NCBI RefSeq assembly: GCF_003688285.1
Contig: NZ_RCNT01000002.1
Location: 399,958-463,957, forward strand
DNA from: Rhodophyticola porphyridii
Lineage (GTDB): Bacteria; Pseudomonadota; Alphaproteobacteria; Rhodobacterales; Rhodobacteraceae
Length of the DNA: 64,000 nt
Direction of reading: 5' to 3'
In this document: in pieces, positions 53,635-63,023 of the stretch
Position numbering within the stretch: the first letter of the stretch is position 1
Layout of the letters: the number at the start of each line of letters is the position of its first letter
The notes under the pieces: model-generated
Seen by the model: only the letters and a program-made list of their open reading frames with translations
Database searches by the model: none
What the model was told of the DNA's origin: nothing
Position numbers and translations under genes: made by a program

Positions 53635-54584
53635 CAGCGATCCCTCAGAATGCGAAGCTGCACAAGGCTCACGATCAGCAGGATCACGAACAACACCACG
53701 GTCTGGGCCGCTGCCGCCCCCATCTGGCTGCGCCCGCCGAAGGCCGTTTCATAGATCATCAGAACCAGTGGTTTGGTCGAGTTGAGCGGCCCGCCGGGAT
53801 TGTTGGTGGTCATGTTAAACACGTGATCGAAGATCCGCAGAAACCCGATCGATGAGAACACGACCAGAAAGACGATGGTGGGTTTCAGCAGCGGCAGCGT
53901 GATCTCCCACAGCATCGTCCAGTTGGAAACGCCATCGACGCGGGCGGCCTCGTAATAGGTCGGCGGGATCGCGCGGAGCCCTGCCATGAAGATGATGACC
54001 TGAAAGCCGAGCCCGGCCCATACGGCGGGGGCCAGAACGGCCGGCAGGGCGATGGAGGTGGATTGCAGGAATTCGATCTGCGGGATACCGAACTGTGCAA
54101 GGAAGTTGTTGAACACGCCGATCGGGACCGGTTGATAGAACCAGCGCCAGACCCATGCCATGGCTACGGCCGAGGTCATGAAGGGCAGAAAATAGAGCGC
54201 ACGGATCGTGCCATGCATGAAGCGCACCTTGTCCAGGTGATAAGCCACGAAAAACGAGATCACGAGGCTGATCGGCGTGCCGATGATCAGATATTCGAAC
54301 GTGTTGACGAAGACGATCCAGAAGACCGGATCATTCCAGAGATCCACATAATTCTCGAACCCGACCCATTCCCGGCTGCCCAGAAGGTTCCATTCCTGAA
54401 AGCTCAGCACAAAGGCGTTGCCGGTAGGGTAGAAGCGCACGACGATGTAGAAAACGATGGGCACGGCCAGAAAGGCCCAGGCCCAGACCACCTGTTTCTG
54501 CCGGATGCTCAGCCGGTGCCAGTGGGCCGAAAGACCGGTCCTGGCGGTGGGCGACATGTCGTCTGATTGAGAGGTATCGGCCAC
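53634..54584 (-). CDS. Carbohydrate ABC transporter permease (MalF-like)
   Basis: 316 residues from a GTG at VADTSQSDDMSPTARTGLSA; GGAG lies ten bases upstream. An ATG at 54557 is also possible. Six helices, with the EAA loop EAARVDGVSNWTMLWEITLP LLKPT. Forms the channel with the MalG-like protein. Confidence 0.9.
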   Translation of the reverse strand: MADTSQSDDMSPTARTGLSAHWHRLSIRQKQVVWAWAFLAVPIVFYIVVRFYPTGNAFVLSFQEWNLLGSREWVGFENYVDLWNDPVFWIVFVNTFEYLIIGTPISLVISFFVAYHLDKVRFMHGTIRALYFLPFMTSAVAMAWVWRWFYQPVPIGVFNNFLAQFGIPQIEFLQSTSIALPAVLAPAVWAGLGFQVIIFMAGLRAIPPTYYEAARVDGVSNWTMLWEITLPLLKPTIVFLVVFSSIGFLRIFDHVFNMTTNNPGGPLNSTKPLVLMIYETAFGGRSQMGAAAAQTVVLFVILLIVSLVQLRILRDR

Positions 54585-54664
54585 GGGTTGCGATCTCCGG
54601 CAGGTCAGGAAAAGCAGGGCATGGGCGGGCCCGTCCGCGACGGTGCCCGCCCTTGGGTCCGCGG

Positions 54665-55927
54665 TCACTCGCCGTAATAGTCGTCCAGCAGGGCCTGTTC
54701 GGCTTCGGCAGCGGTGGCGAGGCTGTCGGCGACGGAGGCACCTTGCAGCTGCACCCGCTCCACCATTTCCACCATCAACTGGCGCTGCGCGCTCTCATCG
54801 GCAAAGCGTGTGGTGTTGGCATATGCGAGCCCACGGATGAACGGCCCGTAGACCGGATCATTGGCATTCTCGTCGGTCATGCCAACGGCTTGACGTGCAG
54901 GCAGTTCTCCCACGACTTCCAGCCAGATCTCCATCGCCTCGGCCGAGGTGATGTAGTCCATGAAGAGGACGGCGGCGTCGTATTTCTCGCCTTCCGCCTG
55001 ACTGGTGATCGCATTGACCCAGTAGGAGGAGTAATTCGACCGTGTCCCGTCGGGACCGGCCGGAAGCTCCGCCACACCCCAGTTCAGCCCGCGCGTGTCG
55101 TTGAGCGCACCGATGCGGAACGAGCCGTCGATATGCATGCCCGCGCGCCCGGCACGGAAGGCCGCTTGCGGTTCATCCATGAACAGCACCTGGGTGACGC
55201 CGTGTTCTTCCTGAAGATCGGTGTAGAATTCCAGCGCTGCCCGCCCGGCATCGTCATTATAGGTGACGGTCCGGTAGTCGTCGCTATAGGGGGAGCCGCC
55301 GAACTGGCGCACCAGAACCTCGCGGAACCAGTGGTGATCCTGCGCGGTCATGCCGGTGGTGAGGCCTACTTGCGTGATGTTGCCCGCCCCATCGCGCTCG
55401 GTCAGCGCGGCGGCGATTTCGACCAGTTCGTCAAGGGTTTCGGGCGGGCCGTCTATGCCCGCGGCTTCGAACAGGCGTTCGTTATAGAACAGCGCAAGGC
55501 TGCGCACGGCGGTGGGAAGGGCCCAGTACTGGCCATCCTGCTCCATCGCGGAAACCATCGGGAAGAACTCCGCCTCGATCTCGGCGGGCGAGAAGACATC
55601 CGCCGGCAGCGGCTGGATCAGGTCGGCCTCGACGTAATCATTCAACCAGCCGTAGAAGAGTTGCACCACATCGGGGCCTTCGCCCGCCGGGATCGCGGCG
55701 GCGACCTGCGTTCTGTAATTGGCGTAGGGGAAATGGGTCATGGTGACCGTGATATCGGGGTTGGCAGCCTCGAAATTCTCGATCAGTTGCTCCATCGCAG
55801 TGACGCGGGCATCGAAGAAATACTGCCAGTATTCGATTTCGACCTCTGCCATGGCGGGGGCGGCGGCAAACAGCGCTGCGGCCGAAACGGCGGTCGCGGC
55901 GACTGTGGTCCGAAGTCCGGAAAACAT
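54665..55927 (-). CDS. Sugar ABC transporter substrate-binding protein
   Basis: 420 residues with a signal peptide (MFSGLRTTVAATAVSAAALF, cleaved at AMA). Mature protein starts EVEIEYWQYFFDARVTAMEQ and has GPDVVQLFYGWLNDYVEADL and WALPTAVRSLALFYNERLFE, typical of family 1 carbohydrate-binding proteins. It is the first gene of the minus-strand operon, 129 bp from the divergent ROK gene. Confidence 0.93.
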   Translation of the reverse strand: MFSGLRTTVAATAVSAAALFAAAPAMAEVEIEYWQYFFDARVTAMEQLIENFEAANPDITVTMTHFPYANYRTQVAAAIPAGEGPDVVQLFYGWLNDYVEADLIQPLPADVFSPAEIEAEFFPMVSAMEQDGQYWALPTAVRSLALFYNERLFEAAGIDGPPETLDELVEIAAALTERDGAGNITQVGLTTGMTAQDHHWFREVLVRQFGGSPYSDDYRTVTYNDDAGRAALEFYTDLQEEHGVTQVLFMDEPQAAFRAGRAGMHIDGSFRIGALNDTRGLNWGVAELPAGPDGTRSNYSSYWVNAITSQAEGEKYDAAVLFMDYITSAEAMEIWLEVVGELPARQAVGMTDENANDPVYGPFIRGLAYANTTRFADESAQRQLMVEMVERVQLQGASVADSLATAAEAEQALLDDYYGE

Positions 55928-56009
55928 TTTTGGAAACTCCCTGTTGTTGTCGGCTTGCGCGAAGCATGCACCGGGTCCGCGATTCGAGCGCGGGGATGAT
56001 TCAGGATTA

Positions 56010-56047
56010 AGTCAAACCAATTGAGTTATCAAGCAACTTGAGTTAAT
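56010..56047. promoter_or_regulatory. Candidate ROK operator between divergent genes
   Basis: TTGAGTTA occurs twice, at 56021-56028 and 56038-56045, 17 bp apart, within an AT-rich 40-bp stretch that also has TTAAGTCAA. It lies between the binding-protein and regulator starts, where an operator for both is expected. Confidence 0.45.
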
Positions 56048-56056
56048 CCCGGAGGC

Positions 56057-57229
56057 ATGAGTCTGCCTCTCCTGCCCCCCGGATCGAACGCCGAACGCAG
56101 CCGCGCCTATAATCGCGGGCTGGTTCTGGGCCATGTGCGGCGCGCAGGCGCCTCGGGCCGGGCCGAGATTGCGCGTGCATCGGGGCTGAGCACACAGGCG
56201 GTGAGCAACATCATCGGAGAGCTCGTGGCGGAGGGCTGGCTGTACGAAGCCGGGCGCCGGACCGGTGGGCGCGGGCTTCCGGCCGTGACTTACGCCATCG
56301 ACGGGGCGGCGGGCACCGCATTCGGTATCGAGCTGCGCCCCAATGCGGTGCTTTGCGCGCTGATCGATCTGGACGGGCGGGCGCTTTACACGGATCGCGT
56401 CGCGGTCTCGCGGGCCGATCCCGGTCATGTCGTCCAGCTGGTGAGCCAGCTTCTCGATCGTGCCCTGTCCAATAGCCGCACAAAAGTCGCGCGGGTCCTC
56501 GGCGCGGGCGTCGTGATGCCCGGGCCCTTCGGCAAGACCGGGCTGTCGGGTTTCCTGACCGAACTGCCCGGCTGGGAGGGGCTTGACGCGCAGGCCATGT
56601 TTGCCGAGGCGCTGGACATGGCCGTGACCGTCGAAAACGACGCCAACGCGGCCGCCATGGCCGAACGTGTGTCGGGGGTGGCGGCGGGGCTTTCCTCCTA
56701 TGCGTTTCTTTACTTCGGCACCGGTATCGGCCTCGGGCTCGTGTCCGGGGGCACGATCTTCCGCGGCGCGTTCGGCAATGCGGGCGAAATCGGCCACGTC
56801 CCGGCCCCGTTCGAAGGCGGGTTGAGGCCGCTGGAGGAAATCGCCAGCCGGATGGCGCTGACCACGGCCTTGCGGCGCGCGGGCGAAGCAGCGGAAACCG
56901 TGACCGATCTCGACCGGCTTTTCGAACAGCGCCACCCGGCGATGATGGCCTGGATCGAGGGCGCGCGCCCGGCCCTGTCCCATGCGGTTCACATCGTCGA
57001 GAACCTCTACGATCCCGAAGCGGTGATCATGGGCGGGGCCTTGCCCGCAAGGCTTTTGCAGCATCTGACCGAAACCACGCCGCTGCCTTCTGTGTCGGTC
57101 TCCAACCGGGCGGATCGAAACCGCCCGAGGCTTCTGGCCGGCACCGCCGGCCGGATGACCGCGACCCATGGGGCCGCCGCCCTTGTCATCAATCAGACCC
57201 TCACGCCCAGCCTTGGGCTGGCCACCTGA
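56057..57229 (+). CDS. ROK family transcriptional repressor
   Basis: 390 residues. The N-terminal wHTH (GRAEIARASGLSTQAVSNII) precedes a ROK domain with VENDANAAAMAE and FGTGIGLGLVSGG and GNAGEIGHVPAPF. The zinc-binding CxCGxxGC that normally follows GEIGH is missing; the sequence reads EGGLRPLEEI. It may thus be a variant that binds sugar without zinc. Divergent from the sugar operon, so it most likely controls it, and the PIG-L gene follows in the same direction. Confidence 0.88.
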   Translation: MSLPLLPPGSNAERSRAYNRGLVLGHVRRAGASGRAEIARASGLSTQAVSNIIGELVAEGWLYEAGRRTGGRGLPAVTYAIDGAAGTAFGIELRPNAVLCALIDLDGRALYTDRVAVSRADPGHVVQLVSQLLDRALSNSRTKVARVLGAGVVMPGPFGKTGLSGFLTELPGWEGLDAQAMFAEALDMAVTVENDANAAAMAERVSGVAAGLSSYAFLYFGTGIGLGLVSGGTIFRGAFGNAGEIGHVPAPFEGGLRPLEEIASRMALTTALRRAGEAAETVTDLDRLFEQRHPAMMAWIEGARPALSHAVHIVENLYDPEAVIMGGALPARLLQHLTETTPLPSVSVSNRADRNRPRLLAGTAGRMTATHGAAALVINQTLTPSLGLAT

Positions 57230-57240
57230 AAGACGTGCCG

Positions 57241-59556
57241 ATGCCCACCACCGACCAGTCCCGCATCATGGCGGAAGCCGCCACCCCCCTGATCGCCCGG
57301 ATCTGGCGCGCGCTTCAGCCGCTTCGCTCGGTTGTCGGGTTCATGAACACGGGCGCCCATCCTGATGACGAAACCTCCGCAATGCTGGCCGTGCTCGGTT
57401 TGCGGGACGGCATCAATCTCAGCTTTGCCTGCGCCAACAGGGGCGAGGGCGGGCAGAACGATATCGGGACCGAAGCAGGCTTCGACCTGGGCACCATCCG
57501 CACCGCGGAGATGGAGCGCGCCGCCGAGATGCTCGACATGCGCCTCTACTGGCTGGGTCAGTCCCCGGAGGATACGATCACCGATTTCGGGTTTTCGAAA
57601 TCCGGCGACGAGACGATGGCCCGCTGGGGCCGTGACCGGACGCTGACCCGCTTCGTCCACATCCTGCGGACGGAGCGGCCGGATATCATCTGCCCCACTT
57701 TCCTCGACATTCCGGGCCAGCATGGCCACCATCGCGCGATGACATCGGCCGCCCATGAGGCGATGGAGCTTGCCGCCGATCCGGCCTTTACCGGCAGCGA
57801 TCTGCCGAGCTGGCAGGTCTCGAAGCTGTACCTGCCGGCTTGGTCCGGGGCGGGCGGTTCTTATGACGACGAACTGCCACCGCCCGAAGCCACGCTCACC
57901 ATCGACGGGCATGGCACGGACCCGGTGCTTGGCGCGAGTTATGCCCGCATCGCGCAGCAATCGCGGGCCTTTCACCGCACGCAGGGCATGGGGCGCTGGA
58001 TCCCGCCCGGGGCGGAGACCGACTGGCCGCTGCACCTGGCGATCAGCAAGGTCGGTCCCGATCGGGGGGCCATCACCGACAACCTGCCGGGCGATCTGCG
58101 GGATCTGGACCCGGCGCTGGAGCCCGCGCAGGCCGCCATCGATGCGGCATTGGCGGCATTTCCGGACCGGGCCGGAATGCTGGCGGCCGCCGCCCGCGCC
58201 CATGCAGCGCTGGATCAGGCGCAAACCGATCCGCTCCACGCCCATCGGATTGCCCGGAAACAGGCGCAACTGGCGCGCCTGATGCGGCTCTGTGCCCATC
58301 CCGATATTCGCGGGCGGTTGGCCGAACCGAGGCTGACGCCGGGCGAGAGCACGACGCTGGCGGTCGAGCGGCGCACGGCCGATTTCGGGCGCGCGACGCT
58401 CACGCCGGTCCTGCCCGACTGGATAGACTGCAATGGCGATGATCTGCGCCTGTCTCAGGCCGCGCGACCGAGCGACCCCTATCCCGACAGCTACGATCCC
58501 CTTGCGCCGCGCGCGCCCTCTCTGGCCGTCACGATCGAAACCGACGGGATCGCCGCCACCTCCCACATCGCCCTTGAAACGCCGCTGCTGGTCGGGCCGT
58601 CCGCCCGAGCGGACCTGTCGCGCCGCGCCGCAATCCTCAACCTTGCCCGCCCCGGGCGCAACATCGAGTTGAGCGTTTCCAACATCTCCGGCGGCACACC
58701 CCGGTTCAATCTTCCGGAGGGCTGGACACAAAGCTGGACCGGTCCGCAGGTTATGCTGGGCGCGCCTAAGGATGTCGCCGAGGGGCTATACAACCTGCCG
58801 CTCCTGCTGGACGGGCAGCCGGCCTATGGCATCCGCGTCTTCACCCATGATCATATCGCCCCACGCCTGCGCAGCACCCCGGCGATGCTCAGGCTGCGGA
58901 TTGCGGATATCGCCGTGCCCAAGGCTCGCATCGGCTATATCGGTGGCGGGAACGACCGCGCGGCGGAATGGCTGGCCGCCATCGGCTGCGACGTGACCGA
59001 ACTCGGCGATCAGGCACTTGCTTCGGCCGATCCCTTCTCCGGCTACGACACGATCCTGATCGGCGTGTTTGCGATCCGCTTCCGCCCGGTCCTGGCGCGC
59101 CACATCCCGGCCCTGCATGACTGGACCCGGAACGGCGGCAATCTTGTCACCCTCTACCACCGGCCGTGGGACAATTGGGATGCGGAAACCACCGCGCCCG
59201 CAGCGCTCGAAATAGGTCAGCCTTCGCTGCGCTGGCGCGTCACCGACGAGACCGCGCCGGTCACCCATCTGGTTCCGGACCACCCGCTTCTGACCACCCC
59301 GAACCAGATCACGCCGGGCGACTGGGACGGCTGGCACAAGGAGCGCGGGCTCTACTTCGCCAAGTCATGGAACAAGGCCTATATCCCGCTTTTGGCGATG
59401 TCCGACCCGGGCGAGGAGCCTCTTCACGGCGCGCTCGTCTCCGCAAGGATCGGGCAGGGGCGGCACACCCATCTGGCCCTGATCCTGCATCACCAGATGG
59501 CCCAACTCGTGCCGGGCGCGTTCCGCCTCATGGCCAATATCGTCACCCCGGACTGA
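57241..59556 (+). CDS. PIG-L family deacetylase with long C-terminal part
   Basis: 771 residues from MPTTDQSRIMAEAATPLIAR (a GTG six bases upstream is possible). The zinc site has GAHPDDET near residue 37-44 and PGQHGHHRAM near residue 158-167, as in N-acetylglucosaminyl deacetylases of the LmbE type. The C-terminal 450 residues include a beta-rich part and IGYIGGGNDRAAEWLAAIGC, a class I amidotransferase-like fold. It is 12 bp after the ROK gene, so it likely deacetylates an imported N-acyl sugar. No signal peptide; cytoplasmic. Confidence 0.87.
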   Translation: MPTTDQSRIMAEAATPLIARIWRALQPLRSVVGFMNTGAHPDDETSAMLAVLGLRDGINLSFACANRGEGGQNDIGTEAGFDLGTIRTAEMERAAEMLDMRLYWLGQSPEDTITDFGFSKSGDETMARWGRDRTLTRFVHILRTERPDIICPTFLDIPGQHGHHRAMTSAAHEAMELAADPAFTGSDLPSWQVSKLYLPAWSGAGGSYDDELPPPEATLTIDGHGTDPVLGASYARIAQQSRAFHRTQGMGRWIPPGAETDWPLHLAISKVGPDRGAITDNLPGDLRDLDPALEPAQAAIDAALAAFPDRAGMLAAAARAHAALDQAQTDPLHAHRIARKQAQLARLMRLCAHPDIRGRLAEPRLTPGESTTLAVERRTADFGRATLTPVLPDWIDCNGDDLRLSQAARPSDPYPDSYDPLAPRAPSLAVTIETDGIAATSHIALETPLLVGPSARADLSRRAAILNLARPGRNIELSVSNISGGTPRFNLPEGWTQSWTGPQVMLGAPKDVAEGLYNLPLLLDGQPAYGIRVFTHDHIAPRLRSTPAMLRLRIADIAVPKARIGYIGGGNDRAAEWLAAIGCDVTELGDQALASADPFSGYDTILIGVFAIRFRPVLARHIPALHDWTRNGGNLVTLYHRPWDNWDAETTAPAALEIGQPSLRWRVTDETAPVTHLVPDHPLLTTPNQITPGDWDGWHKERGLYFAKSWNKAYIPLLAMSDPGEEPLHGALVSARIGQGRHTHLALILHHQMAQLVPGAFRLMANIVTPD

Positions 59557-59711
59557 TCGCGCCCATGCGGGGAAGCTAGTCGGCTTCCTGTCTCGGCGTT
59601 TGCTGCACTTTGGCGGCACTATCTTGAGGTTTGAGGGGTCCAGCTCCGCCGGGCGATGCTCCTGGAACTGTCTGGCGTAAGTGGATGAATAATGCTTCAC
59701 CAACAGTCTCT

Positions 59712-59743
59712 CCCGGCAAGAAGTTCGCCCGGCAAGAAGTTCG
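59712..59743. repeat. 16-bp tandem repeat
   Basis: CCCGGCAAGAAGTTCG occurs twice in a row just upstream of the HTH sequence at 59753. The duplication is the size of a full helical turn and a half and may have removed the original start. Confidence 0.75.
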
Positions 59744-59752
59744 GAAGAAGAA

Positions 59753-59929
59753 TTTCTCAATGAACGCCAGGTCGCCCATCTGATTTGTCAGTCTGTGCGC
59801 ACCCTTCAGAAGTGGCGCGTCACGGGATATGGTCCAGCGTTCTACAAGCTCGGTCACTCCGTGCGATACTTGCAGTCAGAAGTGATCGCCTGGGCAACAG
59901 AGCGCAGGAAGGCGCACACTTCCCAATGA
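59753..59929 (+). pseudogene. HTH (AlpA/MerR-like) sequence without a start codon
   Basis: The frame reads FLNERQVAHLICQSVRTLQK WRVTGYGPAFYKLGHSVRYL then QSEVIAWATERRKAHTSQ and stops. That is a complete wing-type HTH of the kind on mobile elements. No ATG, GTG or TTG occurs in frame between the upstream stop at 59690-59692 and the HTH, and the 16-bp duplication lies there, so it is probably disabled. Its stop overlaps an ATG (ATGA) that opens a 30-residue frame to 60018 with no known domain. Confidence 0.6.
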
Positions 59930-60076
59930 CATCGGTAGCTCAAGATCGCGCTGACCGCGCAACCGCGCGTGGCCGCCGCCAGGCGGCGTGCGCGGTGCGT
60001 GGTCGGCCGGATGATTGAGCGAAAGGGGGGTCTTGTAACACCCCCTCCATAAATGCCGAAGTGTAAGATATCACAA

Positions 60077-60304
60077 ATGAACGTAGAAACACTCCATGCA
60101 GGCTTCGATGGTCTTCGGGTCAATGTCGCGGCGCAGATATCTCGTCAGGTTCGAAATATCCTCGTATCGGCCAAGGAACAGGCCTTGGAGGTGAAATCAC
60201 CAGTTCCGGTTGCGGTGAAAGACCAGAACCTCACTGGCAACCTAATAGCACGTGCGGTTGCCAGTGAGGTTAAACCCGATGAATTCTGGGACTTCGCGCG
60301 CTGA
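60077..60304 (+). CDS. Small hypothetical protein
   Basis: 75 residues, MNVETLHAGFDGLRVNVAAQ. Mixed polar, with a likely helix in the middle; no domain recognised and the ribosome site is poor. A small open frame that may be real or a remnant of a gene cut by the insertion sequence that follows 100 bp downstream. Confidence 0.35.
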   Translation: MNVETLHAGFDGLRVNVAAQISRQVRNILVSAKEQALEVKSPVPVAVKDQNLTGNLIARAVASEVKPDEFWDFAR

Positions 60305-60404
60305 CACCTGGCTGACCTGAAACGTCTATCCGACCAACACCGCCTGACCCTTGGACAACGTTTCGCTAAGGCTGAGGGCCGGTATCGGTTTCGGTAGGTT
60401 GGGC

Positions 60405-61939
60405 TTATTTTGTTGAAAAACTCTTCCTTGATCGGGTCGTAAGCGGCTGGTTCAGTTCTCTCAACGAGCGGGAGGATTGGCGATGATGGGACCGAAGCAG
60501 GAAGCGCAGGCGGCACTGTTCTACGAGTTTTCGCTGGAGGATCATGTTCCCCAAGATCACCTGCTGCGCTCCATCGATCGGTTCGTCGATCTTGGCAGCA
60601 TCCGCAAATATCTTGCAGACTTTTACAGCCACACAGGTCGTCCATCGGTTGATCCTGAACTGCTGATCCGGATGCTGTTGGTTGGGTACTGTTTCGGCAT
60701 CCGCTCGGAGCGGCGGCTGTGTGAAGAGGTCCATCTGAACCTGGCCTATCGCTGGTTTTGTCGCCTCGATCTGACCGACCGTGTGCCTGACCACTCGACT
60801 TTTTCGAAGAACCGGCATGGGCGCTTCCGAGAGAGCGAGTTGCTCCGGCATCTCTTCGAAACGACGGTGGCGCGGTGCATCGAAGAAGGTCTCGTCAGCG
60901 GCCAGCGCATGGCAATCGACGCGAGCCTGATCGAAGCGGATGCGAACAAACAGAACTCGACGCCCAAGGAAGAATGGAACGCATCGAACATTGATCCAGC
61001 CGAAGCACCGCGTGCCGTACGCGAGTATCTCGACACGCTGGATGAAGCCGCGTTCGGTGCGGCGAGCGAGGTGCAGCCGAAGTTCACCTCACATTCCGAC
61101 CCAGCGAGCCAATGGACCGCGGCACGCAAAGGGCCAGCATTCTTTAGCTATTCCGACAACTACCTGATCGACACGGACCACGGCGTCATCGTCGACGTAG
61201 AAGCCACCAGATCAATCCGACAGGCTGAGGTTGGGTCGACCAAGACCATGTTGAAGCGGGTCAAGGAGCGGTTTGATCTGCATCCCGAACGGCTGATCGC
61301 CGACACTGCATATGGCACCGGACCGCTTCTGGGTTGGCTGGTAGACCGCCGGATCGCGCCGCACATTCCGGTGTTCGACAAGTCCGGACGCAACGACGGA
61401 ACCTGGACGCGTGCGGACTTCGAATGGGACGCCGAGAACGATCAATACATCTGCCCGGAAGGACACGCATTGAAGCAGTTCCGGCGCAATTACTCAGATC
61501 CGAACCGGGGACCGACCGGCAAGGGCACGTCTCGGTATCGTGCTTTGAAAGAAGTCTGTCAGGTCTGTCCGTCCAAAGCCAAGTGCTGCCCGAACGCCGA
61601 TGCGCGCAAGATCAGCCGCGAGGAACATGAAGATGCCCGTCAGGATGCCCGCGACATCGCCAAGACCCGCCAATACGAACTCTCAATGAAACTCCGCAAG
61701 AAGGTCGAGATGCTATTTGCCCACCTCGAACGCATCCTCGGCTTGGGACGGCTCCGACTACGCGGTCCATGCGGCGCAAACGACGAATTCCTCCTCGCCG
61801 CCACCGCCCAGAACCTCCGCAAACTAGCCAAGGTCTTTCCCGCACCGCAGCAAACGCGAAAAGCCTGACCAGAAAGGCGCTCGCACCCAGTTCAGTACGC
61901 CCCTTTCTGCGCTCGCAACACGTTGTTTTTCCACAAAAT
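60405..61939 (+). mobile_element. Second IS1182 family insertion sequence
   Basis: About 1535 bp. Ends are ATTTTGTTGAAAAAC on the left (60407-60421) and ATTTTGTGGAAAAAC as complement on the right (61925-61939), 14 of 15 alike. A possible 4-bp target duplication GGGC (60401-60404 and 61940-61943) would place the left end at 60405. The transposase gene is intact. Confidence 0.8.
60483..61868 (+). CDS. IS1182 family transposase (second copy type)
   Basis: 461 residues from MMGPKQEAQAALFYEFSLED; GGAGG lies ahead of the ATG. Same domain order as the copy at 37841: RPSVDPELLIRMLLVGYCFG, DASLIEADANK, DTAYGTGPLLGW and FAHLERILGL. Related but not the same, so two separate arrivals. Confidence 0.92.
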   Translation: MMGPKQEAQAALFYEFSLEDHVPQDHLLRSIDRFVDLGSIRKYLADFYSHTGRPSVDPELLIRMLLVGYCFGIRSERRLCEEVHLNLAYRWFCRLDLTDRVPDHSTFSKNRHGRFRESELLRHLFETTVARCIEEGLVSGQRMAIDASLIEADANKQNSTPKEEWNASNIDPAEAPRAVREYLDTLDEAAFGAASEVQPKFTSHSDPASQWTAARKGPAFFSYSDNYLIDTDHGVIVDVEATRSIRQAEVGSTKTMLKRVKERFDLHPERLIADTAYGTGPLLGWLVDRRIAPHIPVFDKSGRNDGTWTRADFEWDAENDQYICPEGHALKQFRRNYSDPNRGPTGKGTSRYRALKEVCQVCPSKAKCCPNADARKISREEHEDARQDARDIAKTRQYELSMKLRKKVEMLFAHLERILGLGRLRLRGPCGANDEFLLAATAQNLRKLAKVFPAPQQTRKA

Positions 61940-62012
61940 GGGCGGGAAGCGGAACTTCGCTGCAGAAACGAGAGATACAATGGCCAGAGCAGACATTCAT
62001 CCACAAACCTTG

Positions 62013-62174
62013 TCAGGGCTCAATAACTTCCTCAGCTCTAAGAGCCGGCCGAGGTAGATGCCTCGCCTGGCAGCGAAACATCCAGCACGAAAACATTGAT
62101 CCGACCTCGCAGATCGACTGGCAAATGCGCTTCGATTGCAGCTTGAACGCATCGCTGTAATTGTTTGTCCCCAT
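62013..62174 (-). pseudogene. IS3-type orfA fragment (5' end)
   Basis: MGTNNYSDAFK after AGGAGG resembles the opening of IS3-family OrfA proteins (RYSDEFKRDAV-type). Coding identity ends within about 12 codons, after which the reading is meaningless. A minus-strand relic. Confidence 0.4.
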
Positions 62175-62211
62175 GTCGGCCTCCTCGCCTCAAAGTTAGG
62201 GGGCAAAGCGT

Positions 62212-62310
62212 CTAAAAATCTAGGGGCACCTCAACTCCTTGCCCCGTCAGAACTTCAACCTGTCGCAACTTCGTGACAATTTCCTTGGGCTTCGGTCGCT
62301 TGTTGGCCAT
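62212..62310 (-). pseudogene. Truncated IS3-family orfA
   Basis: 32 residues, MANKRPKPKEIVTKLRQVEV LTGQG..., with GGAGG six bases ahead of the ATG. This is the start of an IS3-type OrfA (KPEEIVAKLRQVEVL). A stop soon follows at PLDF, so the HTH is lost. Lies beside a second fragment, showing repeated insertion here. Confidence 0.7.
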
Positions 62311-62441
62311 GTGTTTCCTCCGTTTTCCTAAACATAGCGGACACGCAGAACGTCAATGTCCTTAGAAGGACAGTCTTTAACCAAAGCTTAGTTTCTGTGA
62401 CGCAGTCTATTTGATGAAAATCCAACCGGAAGGTGTGATCC

Positions 62442-63023
62442 TTGGAACCCGAAGAAGCAACATTTGACACCGAAGACCTAGCCTACTTCCCGTACTCCGC
62501 TGCGGAGGTGGCAGCAATTGCCGGATTGGCACGTCCCGTCATGCGACAGCGAGCAAATCATTTATTGATCGAACGATCCGTTCCAAACCGCTTGAGAGAG
62601 CACGCGGAGTTCGCGTTCAGCAACTTCTACGACATACTTGCTGCTGTATACTTGGAAGTTGTCTTTGCCCCTCTCGCCGATGTGCCTGCCGACAGTGCTA
62701 CGGTCGGAGACGCAGTGACAACTGTTGCCGTCGGTCTGATGTATGAGCATCCGACACTAACAAGTGACAACGTCGAAGTAGCCGCGCTCTATATTGTAGA
62801 CGCTATGGCACATATGCTGAGAGATACGATCATGCGCTTGCAGACCGTAGACCCTCGCTCCGCGAACAACTACTTCGCAGCAGGCGTTGGGAGCTCCCTG
62901 CACCAGTCGGTGACACTTGCATTGTCCATCTTCATCGGGCGAAGGTCAGGCCCACTACTTAGGGACCCCTGCATGACGAACGCAACCGCGCCAACAGTCT
63001 ACTCTGAGCCGTGTGAGAGCTAA
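62442..63023 (+). CDS. Hypothetical protein with HTH-like N-terminus
   Basis: 193 residues from a TTG (GGAAGGTG upstream). Residues 14-42 (AYFPYSAAEVAAIAGLARPV) could be a MerR-like winged helix. The rest is helical, with a hydrophobic region in 65-100 and 110-145. No family recognised. It lies downstream of insertion-sequence remnants and may be a real cargo gene. Confidence 0.5.
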   Translation: MEPEEATFDTEDLAYFPYSAAEVAAIAGLARPVMRQRANHLLIERSVPNRLREHAEFAFSNFYDILAAVYLEVVFAPLADVPADSATVGDAVTTVAVGLMYEHPTLTSDNVEVAALYIVDAMAHMLRDTIMRLQTVDPRSANNYFAAGVGSSLHQSVTLALSIFIGRRSGPLLRDPCMTNATAPTVYSEPCES

